In this document: piece by piece, positions 1 through 11,204 of the stretch
Position numbering within the stretch: the first letter of the stretch is position 1
Layout of the letters: every line of letters starts with the position of its first letter
NCBI GenBank assembly: GCA_024811115.1
Contig: JAKOGH010000261.1
Span: 1 to 64,000, forward strand
Length of the DNA stretch: 64,000 nt
Reading direction: 5' to 3'
DNA from: Terana coerulea
Lineage: Eukaryota; Basidiomycota; Agaricomycetes; Polyporales; Phanerochaetaceae
Program-made: the position numbers and the translations under genes
Notes under the pieces: generated by a model
Database searches by the model: none
What the model was told of the DNA's origin: nothing
The model's input: only the letters and a program-made list of their open reading frames with translations

Positions 1-1660
1 GCACTGATTGCAAAGTCGCTTGATCGGCCGACACTGAATAGTTCATCATCTGGAATATGTAGTATGGGTGCTGAAGTCAAGGCCTTTTCAGCGCCTCAAA
101 TGCCACTTGTTGGTCAGCTTCCCAAACCCAAAGTTTGGTCTTTCTTCTAGATCTGTGAGTGGCCTGGCTAACTTGGCGAAGTCTTTAATAAATCTGCAAT
201 AAGTTCGCAAAGCCTAAGAAAGCCTGAACGTGTTTGACCTTTGTAGGTACTGGCCACTCAAGAACTCCTGACACCTTTGCGAGGATCCATCGCAACGCTG
301 TTTTTCAAGATTATCATGCCAAGATAGTCAATCTGGTCTTTCTCAAGAAACATTTTTCTGCTTTTACGTATAGATCGTTGTCGCAAAGCCTTTTCAGCAC
401 TTCTTTGACAAGTTTACGTGTTCTTTAAATCATTGCCAAAAATCGATATCGTCTAAATACACCATGACTTGTCCTTGTCAAATCGTCGCCTAAGATGTCA
501 TTCATCATGGCCTGGAATGTAGCTGGTGCATTGGAGAATCCAAATACATGACCATTACCTCAAATAAGCCCCATTTGGTGATAAAAGCCGTTTTCCACTC
601 ACCCCCCCTCACAGATTCAGGACGTTATTATAGCCCCACGGAGGTCAATCTTAGAAAAGATGGATGCCTGGACAGTCGAATGATCAGGTCAGCAATCCTT
701 GGATTGGGTAGCGGTTTCACGGTGATCTCATTGAGTGCGCGGTAGTCCATATACGGATGCAATCCGCCATCGTGCTTTTGACAAAGAAAAATGATGCTGC
801 AACTGGTGATTTGGAAGGTCGAATGTAACCTTTCCGTAGTTCTTCATCGATCCATTCATCCAAAGAATGCTTCTTTTGGGAGACAGTGGTAGATTTTAGC
901 CGGCTTGGGAAGGGAGGTACCTTCACAAAGTCAATCGGATGATCATACGCCTTGCGTACCGGCATTCGCTCTGATTTTCGCTTGGAGAATACGCCGTACT
1001 CGTGTAACCATTCCGGCACGTGTGACTTCCATTTGACGGTATCCTCGTCATTGGAGTTGTCCAATTCCCGATCCATGTCCTTATCGTCAACATGGCCGCG
1101 ATAACTGCTTGTGAGCGTCGTGGGGACATCAATGTCCACCCAGTTGATATATGGATTATCCGTATTCTCATCTCCAAAATTGTCCAGGAGGATTCCCACG
1201 GAAGATCCGACTCGAGTTGAAGCTTCGTCAGTTTCAGCTTCACTGACTCGTGTTTTACGAGCGACCGGTAAGACAGCTCTCGGAACATCTGGTGAACTCC
1301 ATTTCCCATTTTTCCAGTCAACCTCGGGTTGTGTCGGTACAAGAAGTTGTATCCGATCATCATGTCTTTGTCTCCTAACTGTGTGACATACAGTATAAAG
1401 GTAGACTTATGACCACCAATTTGAACATAAGCTCGGACATATTCACAAATTTGTCCTGCTTGGTTTGGAGTTCTGTCTGCATTGGTCACATCGACCCATG
1501 CAGAACGTGCCATACGATTAGTTACCAGATGATTTCTTTCAACGAACGATTTGTCAATGAAGTCGTTGTGGCGCTCGAGTCTACTAAAGCCTCGGCCTGC
1601 ACTTTATGACCATACACCCAAAGCGTTACTGGAAGTCTAAAAGAACATTTCTTGTTGCGA
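1..1660 (-). pseudogene. Gypsy copy A pol fragment (protease, reverse transcriptase)
   Basis: This is the C-terminal part of a Ty3/gypsy gag-pol, cut by the window edge. Reading right to left, the protease block is near 1,560-1,640; it reads ALVDSSATT where copy B has ALVDSGATT, so the DSG active-site triad is changed. The RT N-terminal region follows at 717-1,199 (SLDEWIDEELRKGYIRPSK, then SPVAASFFFVK). The RT active site near 455-475 reads VMVYLDDI, so both aspartates are kept, but two bases are lost just after it and the frame breaks. The leftmost part matches the RNase H side of copy B at about 52,200-52,500. Stops and frameshifts show it is dead. It is AT-poorer and richer in CpG than copy B. 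Confidence 0.9.
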
Positions 1661-1879
1661 GCTATGCTAGTTACACAAGATTCCAGTACTACTTTGTTTG
1701 ATTCTAACTCGGAGCCGACAGAGGGTGCGTCATCTCCAAATGTAGATCGCAGGCGTTAGCCTCTACATTTCCTTAGGAAAATCCATTTGAGTCCGGCGAT
1801 TAACCCATCGCGTCTGCTTGGGCCCGCCCCGAGACTCATCGCTTATCTCGGTGCTTCCATTGCGAAGCTCGGATTCGCT

Positions 1880-3227
1880 CAGCTCACGGATGCTCGCTGA
1901 GTTGACTTCGACATTACGGTGGCACTGTCGTTGTCATCGTCCATAGAGTTTAATAACTCCATGAGTCGGTTCTTGAAGGAGGGCTTGCCCTTGCCTTTCG
2001 AAGTTCGGAGTTTCCACCAGAGCCGGAAGCACCGCTGCTCTGACTCTTGTTGCCGTAGTTGTTGCCGGGAGGACGACGGAGTCGACGAAAACCTTTGCCT
2101 TGGTTGGCATTTTTCAGTTATCAAACAGTCATTCGTGTTGTGGGTTTTGGCACGCGAGCTTTTACTCTTACCGAAGCAGATCTGGCAGAACTTGCGTTCT
2201 TTGGACGTTTCTGCCCTTGGCTTTCGCCTTGCCCTTGCCTTTTACCCTTTGGACTGCTCGTTCGCCCTCCGCTATGTTCTTGTTACCGTTGTTGTTACCA
2301 AATACCGAGCTCTTGGAACGATCTGGGTGAAGCTCCTTTGTACAGCTGCAACAGCATATTGAGGTACCTTCCATTGCTTCGTTATCAACTGATTGTCAGA
2401 ATGACCATCGACCGACGCATGTCCTGAGGCAGGACTGCTTTGATCTTGTCGATGTGCAGCTTGTCTTGGTACTCCACGATCCAGGCCAGAGTCTTGTACT
2501 TTTCCGCGACGAAGTCCTTCCGCCAGATCCTCGTTCCAGAGCGTGTCGAGTTCGTCCCTTGGCACCTTGCTTTTCATCGCTGACCGTAAATCCCTTGCAT
2601 CTCCCTTGACAAAGTCATTCCATGTGCCAATAGGCTGGTTGGTCCGCAACTTGTCCGTATGAGGACTTTATGTTATGGGCAGCGCCATGGCACCGAGGAG
2701 AGGACAATGCGCTGCTTGTCCGTTGCAATCTGCATGTGCTCGCAGTAGAGCGTGATGTGGTTCAACCACCCTCGAGGCTGTTTTTCGGAGCCATCGAAGG
2801 TCAGGCATTTTGGGATGCGTCCACCGCCAGAACCTCCATCTGCAGGGATTTTGTCGACTTAGGCCTTATAGCCCGAACGGTAGACCTGTAGGCTTCCACA
2901 AGCTTTTCCAGAGATCGAATCTTCGTGGCTTGCTCGAGAGCTGTGTTCTCCAGCTCCTCAATCCCGGTGCTGCTGGTCATCTATTGCTTCAGAGGTTGTG
3001 TTATGTGCACGGTTGAAGTGCCCTGACATGTCGGTGACATGTCCTTGCGTAAAGTCTGTGCTGATTCGAACAGACTGAGAAAAAGCATTCTGCGCTATGT
3101 GAAGAATTGCTGCCAGCTGTGCATTGCCAAGCGAGCAGAGTTGGTGTCGACATCGTGCAGGAGGGCTGCTACGGTCGGCGAGGACCTCCGTAGTGTGGTC
3201 AGGAACAAAGTTGGTGAAAGAAGACAT
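1880..3227 (-). pseudogene. Gypsy copy A gag
   Basis: This is the capsid/nucleocapsid region upstream of pol. The start (MSSFTNFVPDHTTEVLA) at 3,227 is conserved with copy B at 55,500. A zinc-knuckle-like stretch is near 2,110-2,190 (KFCQICFGKSKS, then a His and a Cys), with a serine/lysine-rich tail after it. Several frameshifts scatter the reading frame over short ORFs (2,272-2,649; 2,958-3,251). The role in the family is to form the particle that packages element RNA. Its start lies about 110 bp downstream of the upstream-ORF stop. Confidence 0.8.
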
Positions 3228-3335
3228 TTCTGCTCTTCGTATTAGTGCCAATTTTAATAAAACTTCGAATACAAAAGTTGGTTTGGTTGTTATATGCCAG
3301 CCAGTTATTTTTGAGTCAGAAATGCAGAGTTTAAT

Positions 3336-4109
3336 TTAAGCAGCCTTCGGGATGGTTACATCGAGTGCTGCTAGCTATGTGCAGACTACTGCAAATCTAC
3401 TGTTTAGGTCCGTAAACGAGACCTTGCCAATGCGTTTTAATAAGCCCACCAGCTCTCTCCACTGCTTATTACCCCACTTTTGTCCCAGCGAGTCCAGATT
3501 CTCGTAGACGTTCTGGAACTCGTCGTACCAACCTCACAGCTTGTTCCGAATCTCCTCAGGCACCTGCACCCTTTCAGCGTGACCGGTGTCCTGCAACAAG
3601 TCCTCCTCGCGAGTTTCTCAAAGACCGGGTCGAGTGGACTCTCGTCGCCTCGAGCATCGGTTGGAGCTTGTTGGAGCGCTTGAGCAGCTTGGTTCGTCGA
3701 AACCGAAGCTTGGCTGGGGGTGGCTTGGGGACCTGGTACTCTTCGCGAGGTGCGAGTCGTTCACGAGTGGTAGCGAGGTCGGAGAGGGCGGCGGAGCAGC
3801 TCCTTTCGACGCTGCTTCATGAGAGCATAGTTCTCGATGCGCTTCAGCAACAAGTTGGCCTCTGCTTCCTGGCGAAGCCATTTGCACTCCTCAGGAGAGT
3901 GAGGGTGCGAACGAGGTGGCTCGTGCTTCGGGTTGTAAACCTTGCACGGCTTACAGACGTTGGCATATTTGGCTCGAATCTCCTTTAAAAAGAAATGCGC
4001 TCGCGAAAGGCCCAAAGGCTCATTCTTCAGCGTAGGTGGTGAATGCAGGGGGACTTTAGGCATGGCTATAATAACGGTAATCAGTACTGGTCTCTATTTC
4101 AGCAGACAC
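3336..4109 (-). pseudogene. Upstream ORF (ORF0) of gypsy copy A, 258 codons
   Basis: An ORF lies between the 5' leader and gag in both gypsy copies. In copy A the start codon is GTG (4,107-4,109) where copy B has ATG, and the stop is at 3,336-3,338. The best open stretch is 3,761-4,063. It contains KEIRAKYANVCKPCKVYNP, a basic region, then a proline/serine-rich middle and a W-rich C-terminus. I do not recognise a domain. It could be an N-terminal gag module in another frame or an accessory protein. Position and conservation with copy B are observed; any function would be a guess. Confidence 0.55.
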
Positions 4110-4709
4110 TGTACAGAAAATGGTGAAAATAGACGGAATGACCTGTTGAGGTTGTGCGGTCTTGATGCGACAACAATAGTGTGTCGACGACGGCCCTGGT
4201 TTCTCTCACCAGGTCCTGGAGGTACCAACTCAATCAAGAGCGGTATGGGGGTCTCTGACACGGTTCCAGCCATGCAGTAAAGGTTTTCGAGCCAATATTA
4301 CATTGACTCTATGCTTGCCCAAACTGATTTGCTGTCATCACCCGAAGGCTCATAGCCGTGACTATCCGAAGGTAAGTCACACAAGAATGTTGCTCCACGC
4401 TATACAGCGCAGCGAAGCACTTCTTTACGCCCTGAGGATCGGCATGAAGATTAGCATGCTGCCATAATGGCAGCCCATAGCCTAAGCCATGTTGCTTCTC
4501 AACGATACAGAGCATAGCCCCTGACGGGCGACTAGCTCATAGCCTTAGTTCTTTGCAGAACAATGGCAAGATCCCCCAGAACCCATGTAGCAACAGTGTT
4601 CATTTCGACACACTGCTGCATAACGACATGTATGCCACACAACCCTGCAATAAGGTCCTGCTCGTTGCCCTTGACAGCAACAACGAGCAGTGGAGAAGAC
4701 TCAACAAAC
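4110..4709 (-). other. Gypsy copy A 5' leader with primer-binding site
   Basis: About 600 bp separate the 5' LTR from ORF0, with no coding signal. The 12 bp touching the LTR (4,698-4,709) read GTTTGTTGAGTC on the minus strand. They are complementary to the GACTCAACAA motif 30-35 bp downstream of the LTR TATA box. No standard tRNA-complementary TGG site follows the LTR. This fits Tf1-type self-priming. Confidence 0.7.
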
Positions 4710-5273
4710 TATCACAAAACTCTAATACTCACCTGCTAGGAATGCTTTGAGGGGTTGGGGAGAGCAGGGGACTTTGAGTAAAGCGAGTAGAGGAGATATG
4801 AATCAACGATGTTGTTGAGTCTGGGGTGTTAGCTCTCAGACCAGCCTCTTTATATACATGTGTAGAGGGACCCCAGACACTATCTAAGACCTCCAATACC
4901 ATGTGCTGACTGATGCAGTCAGGTGATCCAAGACTAAGACTCTAGAGCATACCGCCGCTCTAACTCCCTTATCAGATCCTGACCTAGCTATCATACTAAC
5001 ATCAACACTATCTAGATGTCCTAATCCAGCTACTGCACACCACCAGTACACGATGTCACACCGACCTCATAGTGAGGTCATAGTCTAGAACAAATCCAGA
5101 ACTGAGTTCATGATTCTATGTCCGTATGCGGCATATCCCTGATAACCATGCGTCCATCGCATGGCCAACTGATCAGCATCTTGTAACACTGTTGTGACGA
5201 CTGGGTAACGTGTCCCGTGACTTGATGTTACACTCTAAGCGCTGTAGACTAGCGCTGAGGGAAATTTATGACA
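4710..5273 (-). repeat. LTR1-a: 5' LTR of gypsy copy A (564 bp)
   Basis: Read on the minus strand it starts TGTCATAAATTTCCC and ends TTTTGTGATA. It matches the LTRs at 45,432, 49,279, 56,977, 58,698 and 60,755. A TATA box (minus TATATAAA, 4,849-4,856) lies about 35 bp before the predicted RNA start at 4,821. A splice-donor consensus CAG|GTGAGT sits at 4,732, near the LTR 3' end. The element sits in opposite orientation inside the gypsy-2 integrase. The far LTR lies outside the window. Confidence 0.92.
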
Positions 5274-6640
5274 TATATGCACCAGATGACCTGGAAATAA
5301 AGAGGAGAATCTTAGCGGAATGTCGCGATGGAAAGACGGCAGGACACCCAAAACGAGATGGAACTTAGGAACTGGTTAGCTGGCACTACTAGTGGCCGAT
5401 AATGTGAACTTTCCTCAACCAGTATATGTGAGGATGCAAACAATGCCAATGATTCAAGCTCGCTTCTTACCCATGAGTTGACTCACTTCCAATAGCACTG
5501 AAGGACCATGGCAAATTGTAAGGGCAGACTTGATGACAAGACTTCCACTATCAAAGAGCTTGGATGGACAGCTATATAATGCCATCCTGATGATCATTGG
5601 CTTATATACCAAGCAGTGACACTTTGTGCTCACCAACAATTTAGTGACAGCAGAGGGAACCACATCACTCCTAGAATGAGAGCTCTTTAGACTTCATGGA
5701 CTATCATGGGGGATCATATTAGACCGGGGACTACAATTTGCAGCCAAAGTCATTACAGCACTATACAAGAAGCTAGGGATTAACAGCCAGCTTACAACAG
5801 CTTATCACCCTCAAGTGAACGGGCAAACAGAGCACGCCAACTAGGAGATTAAGTAGTACCTACAGCTATTTACCTCATAGTGACAAGACAACTGGGCTCA
5901 GCTCATACCAGTCGCTGAGTTTGCGCTCAACTCCAGAGTGCACTTAGCTCACTGCCAATCACTGTTCGAAGTGCTATATAGCTACTAACCAAACTTCACA
6001 ATCTCAGCAGGAAAACGCAGCAACGTGAACGGCAGCAGACTCTTGGACAAAACTACTGGCCCAGACGCTGGTAAAGATGCAGAAGCAGCTCTTCAAACTA
6101 CAAAAAGGAGATATCTGCCAGTGCTCCTCTATTCAGAGTGTTTGACGCCAGAGATAAAGTCTGGCTGGACAGCCGCAACATGCAGGTGCATCAAGCCTCT
6201 CGCAAGCTGGGACCTAAGCAGATTGGACTCTATAAGGTCCTAGAAAAAGTAGGCGATCGAGACTACAAGTTCAAATTACTGATAGCACTGAAAATCCACA
6301 ATGTATTCCACATCGACTGGCTCTCACCTTAGAAGGAAATCCTTGACAGTAGAGTCTTCCCAGCTGGCAATTCCAATATCTCGTCAAATAGAAGGGCTAC
6401 AGCTCTGGTTCACACTCCTGAGAACCGGCAAAGAACTTCAAGAACGCCACAGAAGCCATTGAAAAGTTCCATGAATCACATCCCAATGCGGCCCAACACA
6501 CCAACGCTACCATGTTTGCATCTCAGCCATGGCAACTACTATAAAACTTTACCAAGATTATGTCACCAAAGTTTAAATGGGAGGAAGAGAGATTCAAGGC
6601 ACTTGGTCTATTGAGGACAATGGACTTTAGCAAGAAAGTA
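5274..6640 (+). pseudogene. Gypsy-2 integrase C-terminal fragment
   Basis: A second, different Ty3/gypsy pol remnant on the plus strand. Frames broken by many stops give a CKQC zinc-finger half (~5,435), the core motif DRGLQFAAKVITALYKKLG (~5,717) with TAYHPQVNGQTEH (~5,795), and a GPY/F-type module (6,138-6,332: GLYKVLEKVGDRDYKFKLL, then HNVFHIDWLSP). It runs straight into LTR2-A, so the fragment and that LTR belong to one element. Its 5' part was separated by insertion of gypsy copy A. Confidence 0.85.
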
Positions 6641-6641
6641 A

Positions 6642-7062
6642 TGTTGCAGATGGACATGCATACATAGTATTATTCTTTATTTTCCTGCATTTATTTAGCA
6701 CAAATACATGGCTTGGTAGCAGCCCAAGAACCTTGGACTTTATTCTGATGATCCCGGCGCTTAGCGCCCAAATGCGGCTTAATTCTTCTCACGCTCTTGG
6801 ACACTTAGCACTCGGACTCTCTTACCTTAATCTTTATCTTGACCTCTTGGTCATTTGGGGATAAGGTATGTGTTCCATATACTACAGCATTGTAGCAACG
6901 CTAACTTGGTCATTAGGAACAAGTATTGGCAGCAGCTTACTCGTTTTGTGAGGTTTACCTGGAGTTGGCCCTGTTCGCCTTCATTGTCCATATTCTGTCA
7001 TCTATTCTACATCCGCTCGGATCCGTCCACTTTGGTTACATATCGAGCTTGTCTTTACAACA
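6642..7062 (+). repeat. LTR2-A: 3' LTR of gypsy-2 (421 bp)
   Basis: It starts TGTTGCAGATGGACATGC directly after the integrase fragment and ends GTCTTTACAACA. The same family occurs on the minus strand at 60,049-60,467 and 61,937-62,358, and split around gypsy copy B (49,034-49,278 plus 57,511-57,624). The orientation agrees with the integrase fragment. Confidence 0.85.
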
Positions 7063-8544
7063 ACGTCCAAGGTAATGAGAACCAACATTGCCAGCAATGA
7101 CTCATTGAGGTCCTCCTCAAGTGTGTTTGTGAGCTAGTTCTTATTTTTGATGGAGACAAGATTTTTCCTCTTTTACTCTTTGTCATATCCTTGTCTATGC
7201 CAATGTTAAAGCATACTATCTGGATCACTTCCAAAAATAGTCGAGTAGCTGGAAAGAGCTTAAGACCAAGCAGAATAATGCCTCAAGCACCACTTAGTAA
7301 TTATAGACCAAATTCTTAAATTCCTTTTTATATAAGAGGAATCAACTCACGTGTTAAATTTGTCTATCATACTATATACCAACCCACATCCTTCAAAAAG
7401 TTTGGATATGAGTACCCGTGGCCTTAGGCCTCAAAAGAGGAACTAAAGGGACAATCATATATCTCTTCTACTCCCTTAGCCACTTTATCTCCACTTCTTA
7501 ACTATATTACACCACTGCCCATATACTCACTCTTCAATCCTGGATACTGTTGCCTTCAGCCACGTGAATTAGACTGATTGTTCGTCACAGATCACATTGG
7601 TTGGACACTATTCAACATCTTGGACATACTTATTCCTTTCCCCTTCTAATGTGTACTTTGCCCTTGGCTACATCCATGGTCATTAACCCTCTTAGCTCAT
7701 CAATACGCAGTAAGATAAATGCTCTGTCACTTTCGGCTGTTACAGTGAAAATGAACAGTGAGGATAATAAACCCTTCCTAGGACCTCAGAAACAACTTAC
7801 TCAGGGAGCAATGAGAGGCAAGGAGAAAGAAGTAAAGGAGGCAGAAAGAGGTAAAGAGATAGGGTAAATAGCCAATAAAACGTGAACTGTCTATTGACCC
7901 TAATGTTAACTCTGAACTCATTAAAGCATTTAACAAGTTTATGAAGGTTTTCTGCCAACTAGTTCTCTCGCCAATTATGATTACCATATCCAACAACACT
8001 AAAAACAGCACACCAAAGTGAACAATCAGAAATCAATGTTCCCTCTACTTACATCTACAGCAGCATGTCAACCATCTGTCCTCTTTAGACCCATCTCTAC
8101 ACTAGTTTTGCAAAAGCAATAGCTCAGAATACATCTTGACAGGAAGAAGAATATGTACTGCAAAGTCAATTGTACTAGTTCTAGCTCTAATTCAGCAAGC
8201 ACATTGGTCAACACGGCATCTTTATCCTCACTAGCTTCCAGACCTTGCATTACTATACCGTTATCAAATATACATTTCTTACTATAGTCTCATCAGCCCA
8301 AACCTACAAATATATGTATAATTTATAGAAAATGCTGACATTAGAGCATGTGATGCAACATGTATTGTTACTGGAAATATTACCAATACAAATTAGATCA
8401 TTACGTTAAGGATTGTTTAACTTGTCTGCATATAAACCTTATAGTGTCACACTAAATTGGGAAATCAACTAAGACCCCATCTACAATTAGAGCTATTACT
8501 ACAACTGAGGAATAGAAAGTTGGGCACTTTCAGACTAGATAGGG
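7063..8544. other. AT-rich interval without a recognised gene
   Basis: Only short ORFs are present. The longest, 7,601-7,867 (+, 88 codons), ends in a Lys/Glu-rich tail and resembles nothing I know. It is probably decayed retroelement flank. Confidence 0.5.
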
Positions 8545-8865
8545 AGGTAATATTATAAACAGACTTATTTTTGTATTAAACAGTTAGTAATATAGACTCG
8601 GCTCACATTGTATGACTCATTCATTGTGGCATACCCTACACCCTACTCTGACTTATTTACTAGTTCAATACTGATACAAATATGTAGTATGCACTCCTAC
8701 ATACAGATTATATACAATAGTATAATGATTGACCAGTCAAGGCCTCATAGCCTTCACTGTGATTTATTTGTTTATCCAACATCAATATCTTTTGTCAGTC
8801 TTTGTGTGCTAGAGGGAAACCTCTGTAATAGCCCACAAAGTTGTGTTGAGTATTTAACTTATTAC
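8545..8865 (+). repeat. Repeat R5, copy 1
   Basis: About 320 bp that match 11,205-11,540 in reverse complement, including ATAAACAGACTT at one end and AGCCCACAAAGTTGT at the other. The inner GAGGGAAACCTC is shared. It could be a solo LTR of another family, but no clear TG...CA ends or target duplications are visible. Confidence 0.6.
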
Positions 8866-8879
8866 ACAATAACCTCTGG

Positions 8880-9412
8880 TATTAACATTATAAGTAGTGC
8901 ACTTGTACTTTACACAATTTATGTACAAGTGTGCAATGCACATATACAAACTGAACTTTGGAAATCTACTTTATACACTATTTTTCATGAGTGTGCAAAA
9001 TGGTAGCTATACATCACCGCTTAATTCAGAGTTGCAGTGCAATTACTTGCATGCAAAATAATAATCTATATTGTTTGCACAGTAGCATAGCACTTGTAAT
9101 AAATAGTGAGCTGGCATAATATGGCGTTGAAAGAAGACATGACAAGGTTTATTGTGAGCTATAATACAAGTGCATAGTATATTTCCCTGCTGAGATATAG
9201 TTGATTCATTCAAAATGCAAGTTTGACATATATATTGCGCATTTATTCAGTTGCACTTACCATATATAACAATGTGGCCACATCGAAAATAGCTCTGATA
9301 TGGGGCTTTCCAACTATTCAATATTCAAGTCGAAAGTGTTCTTAGTTAAAAAGATATAAGCCAATCTTTCCAAGCCTGCTAACTGTATTTGCATTATTTT
9401 TGAGCTTTAATG
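8880..9412 (-). mobile_element. M2-e: right part of an M2 foldback element
   Basis: It matches the interior and right arm of the intact M2-a element (46,350-47,210). It ends with the M2 terminal arm CTAACTGTATTTGCATTATT, then TTGAGCTTTAATG, followed by TA. The left arm is not visible; repeat R5 lies where it should begin. Confidence 0.65.
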
Positions 9413-9579
9413 TACTTCTAAGTTTGTCATATGCAATCTATCACTTTTTACTAATATGTAAGGAAGGATAACTATATAAACTCACTTAAACATCAATACA
9501 GCTTTGACATTACTATTAATATCAGCTACAAGTGTTGAAAGTTAAACTAAATTCCTTAGTGTAATGGTTTTGTCTGCTA

Positions 9580-10107
9580 TTTAGTAAGTAGTCACTTCGT
9601 GCCAAAGTTGTTCCAAAATAAGCGCTTATCCAAGCATGCTCACTGCTTTGAAGGCTTTGTTTACTATTTGAGGCATTAAGCTCATTATTGTTGCTACTGA
9701 GCATATATATTTGTTTACTAATGGTAACACTGACATCTCTTTCTAATTGGGCCAATAAAGGCTAAATTGCATAAAGGTGCTTTGGATATAGTGGCTTTAC
9801 AAGCTACAATATTTGCTCTCAACTGCTGGTCAAGGGCAAATATCATAACTTTGCATGACGGCTATAGTATGACATTATAAGTAGGAGAATTTTTTTCCAA
9901 GTTAATGCAAAGACAAGTGCCCATCTAAGCATGCTCACTATTTGAAAAGTTTTGCCCACTGTTTGAGGCATTGAGCTCACTATAAAGCAGATAATGAGCA
10001 TATATATTTGTTTGCTAATGTTAACATTTAAACCCCTGCCTAACTAGGCTTGCAAAGGCTGGATTGTATTATAGTGCTCTAGATATAATGCAATTATACT
10101 CACAAAG
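9580..10107 (+). repeat. Degenerate tandem duplication, ~300-bp unit
   Basis: Two direct copies (about 9,580-9,850 and 9,885-10,107) share AGCATGCTCACT, then TTTGAGGCATT and GAGCATATATATTTGTTT in the same order at about 305-bp spacing. No coding signal. Confidence 0.65.
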
Positions 10108-10231
10108 TGTCATAACTGTATATTAGAGCTATGAGGTCTATGTTGTGTTTCTAGGGTAGGTTACCAGAGCTTCTAGTAACCTATCTTGGAGGGCACATTA
10201 TAAACTCCATAGCTCTAATATAGTTGTGATG
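10108..10231. repeat. Imperfect palindrome of ~124 bp
   Basis: The left arm (TATTAGAGCTATG and GGTAGGTTACCAG) is mirrored by the right arm (CTAGTAACCTATC and CATAGCTCTAATA) around AGCTTC. It would fold as a long hairpin, like a very small foldback element. Confidence 0.65.
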
Positions 10232-11204
10232 TTATATTGTATATTTTCGATAATATAAAAGGGAAGTAAATATTTAAAATTATGAAAATATTCCAAACAT
10301 ATAATATATACACTGCTGTTATATTCAAATCTTGCTGCATTGATAGCATAGGAGGTAAGCTGTATATGTGCTAATAAGCATGCTTAACAAAACTATATAA
10401 AGTAATAATTTAAGTATTTAAATTATTAGAAATATTCTGAAATATAGTTTATATTCATATTTAAATATATAAATATTTTTGTATTTATTCGTATTTAATT
10501 GGACTTTTAATACATTATCATTTCACTTATTTTCATACTATATCCTAATATATTACGTATAATTTATTTATTTCCTCTTTGTTTCATTCTGTTTCAATTT
10601 ATATACATTTTCCTTCATATTTTGAAGGCTTTACATTTGGCACAGTGCACTTGATTATTAAGTGGTCAATAGCAGCAAGCTCTGAGAGCACTCATATTTG
10701 CTGCCATTTTTATTTAGAAAACATCGAATACTGCATTCATTTAAACTGGCTGCAAGCTTATTGATATCATATCTCCGTTCTTTTTACACTTAATATACAC
10801 TTCTTTTAAGCCCTACTAAGTGACTATAAGTGGAATAGAGTTGTTAAAGCACTATTGATTTTGGGCCTAGCTGAGTAGTTATTATATTTCCACTTCATAA
10901 TGCTCTAAAGCATATTATACAGCCTCTCAAAGGTTATTGCTTATTGCTTTCAACCATAAACTGCTTTTAGGACCTGTTTCTGCTAGTATCTTCACAGTTC
11001 CAAGTCTTCTGAAGTTACTAGCAGTACAAAGCTTAATTGCTGTTCTTTATCCTTAGCCCTAATTCTACTTATTATAAGCACATCTAGCATTGCCTCTGAC
11101 TCTTATTTACACCAATCATCTAAGCACACTCTAGCGAAGCTACAGGCTTCTTTAGAAGTTATTCAAATCTGTTAAGACCAAAAGTTATTGAGTGATGAGT
11201 TGAA
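10232..11204. other. AT-rich interval, no gene seen
   Basis: Very AT-rich sequence with runs of A/T. The only ORF over 60 codons (10,579-10,764, +) shows no family features. Nothing else is recognised. Confidence 0.5.

Noticed and set aside
1919..2427. Plus-strand ORFs of 122-147 codons
   Set aside because: Antisense to gag; the minus strand carries the zinc-knuckle region shared with copy B.
3618..3988. Overlapping ORFs on both strands in gypsy copy A
   Set aside because: Shadows of the ORF0 region; only the minus frame matches copy B.
8608..9006. 132-codon ORF as a gene
   Set aside because: It spans repeat R5 and M2 interior sequence; the frame is not kept in the R5 copy at 11.2-11.5 kb.
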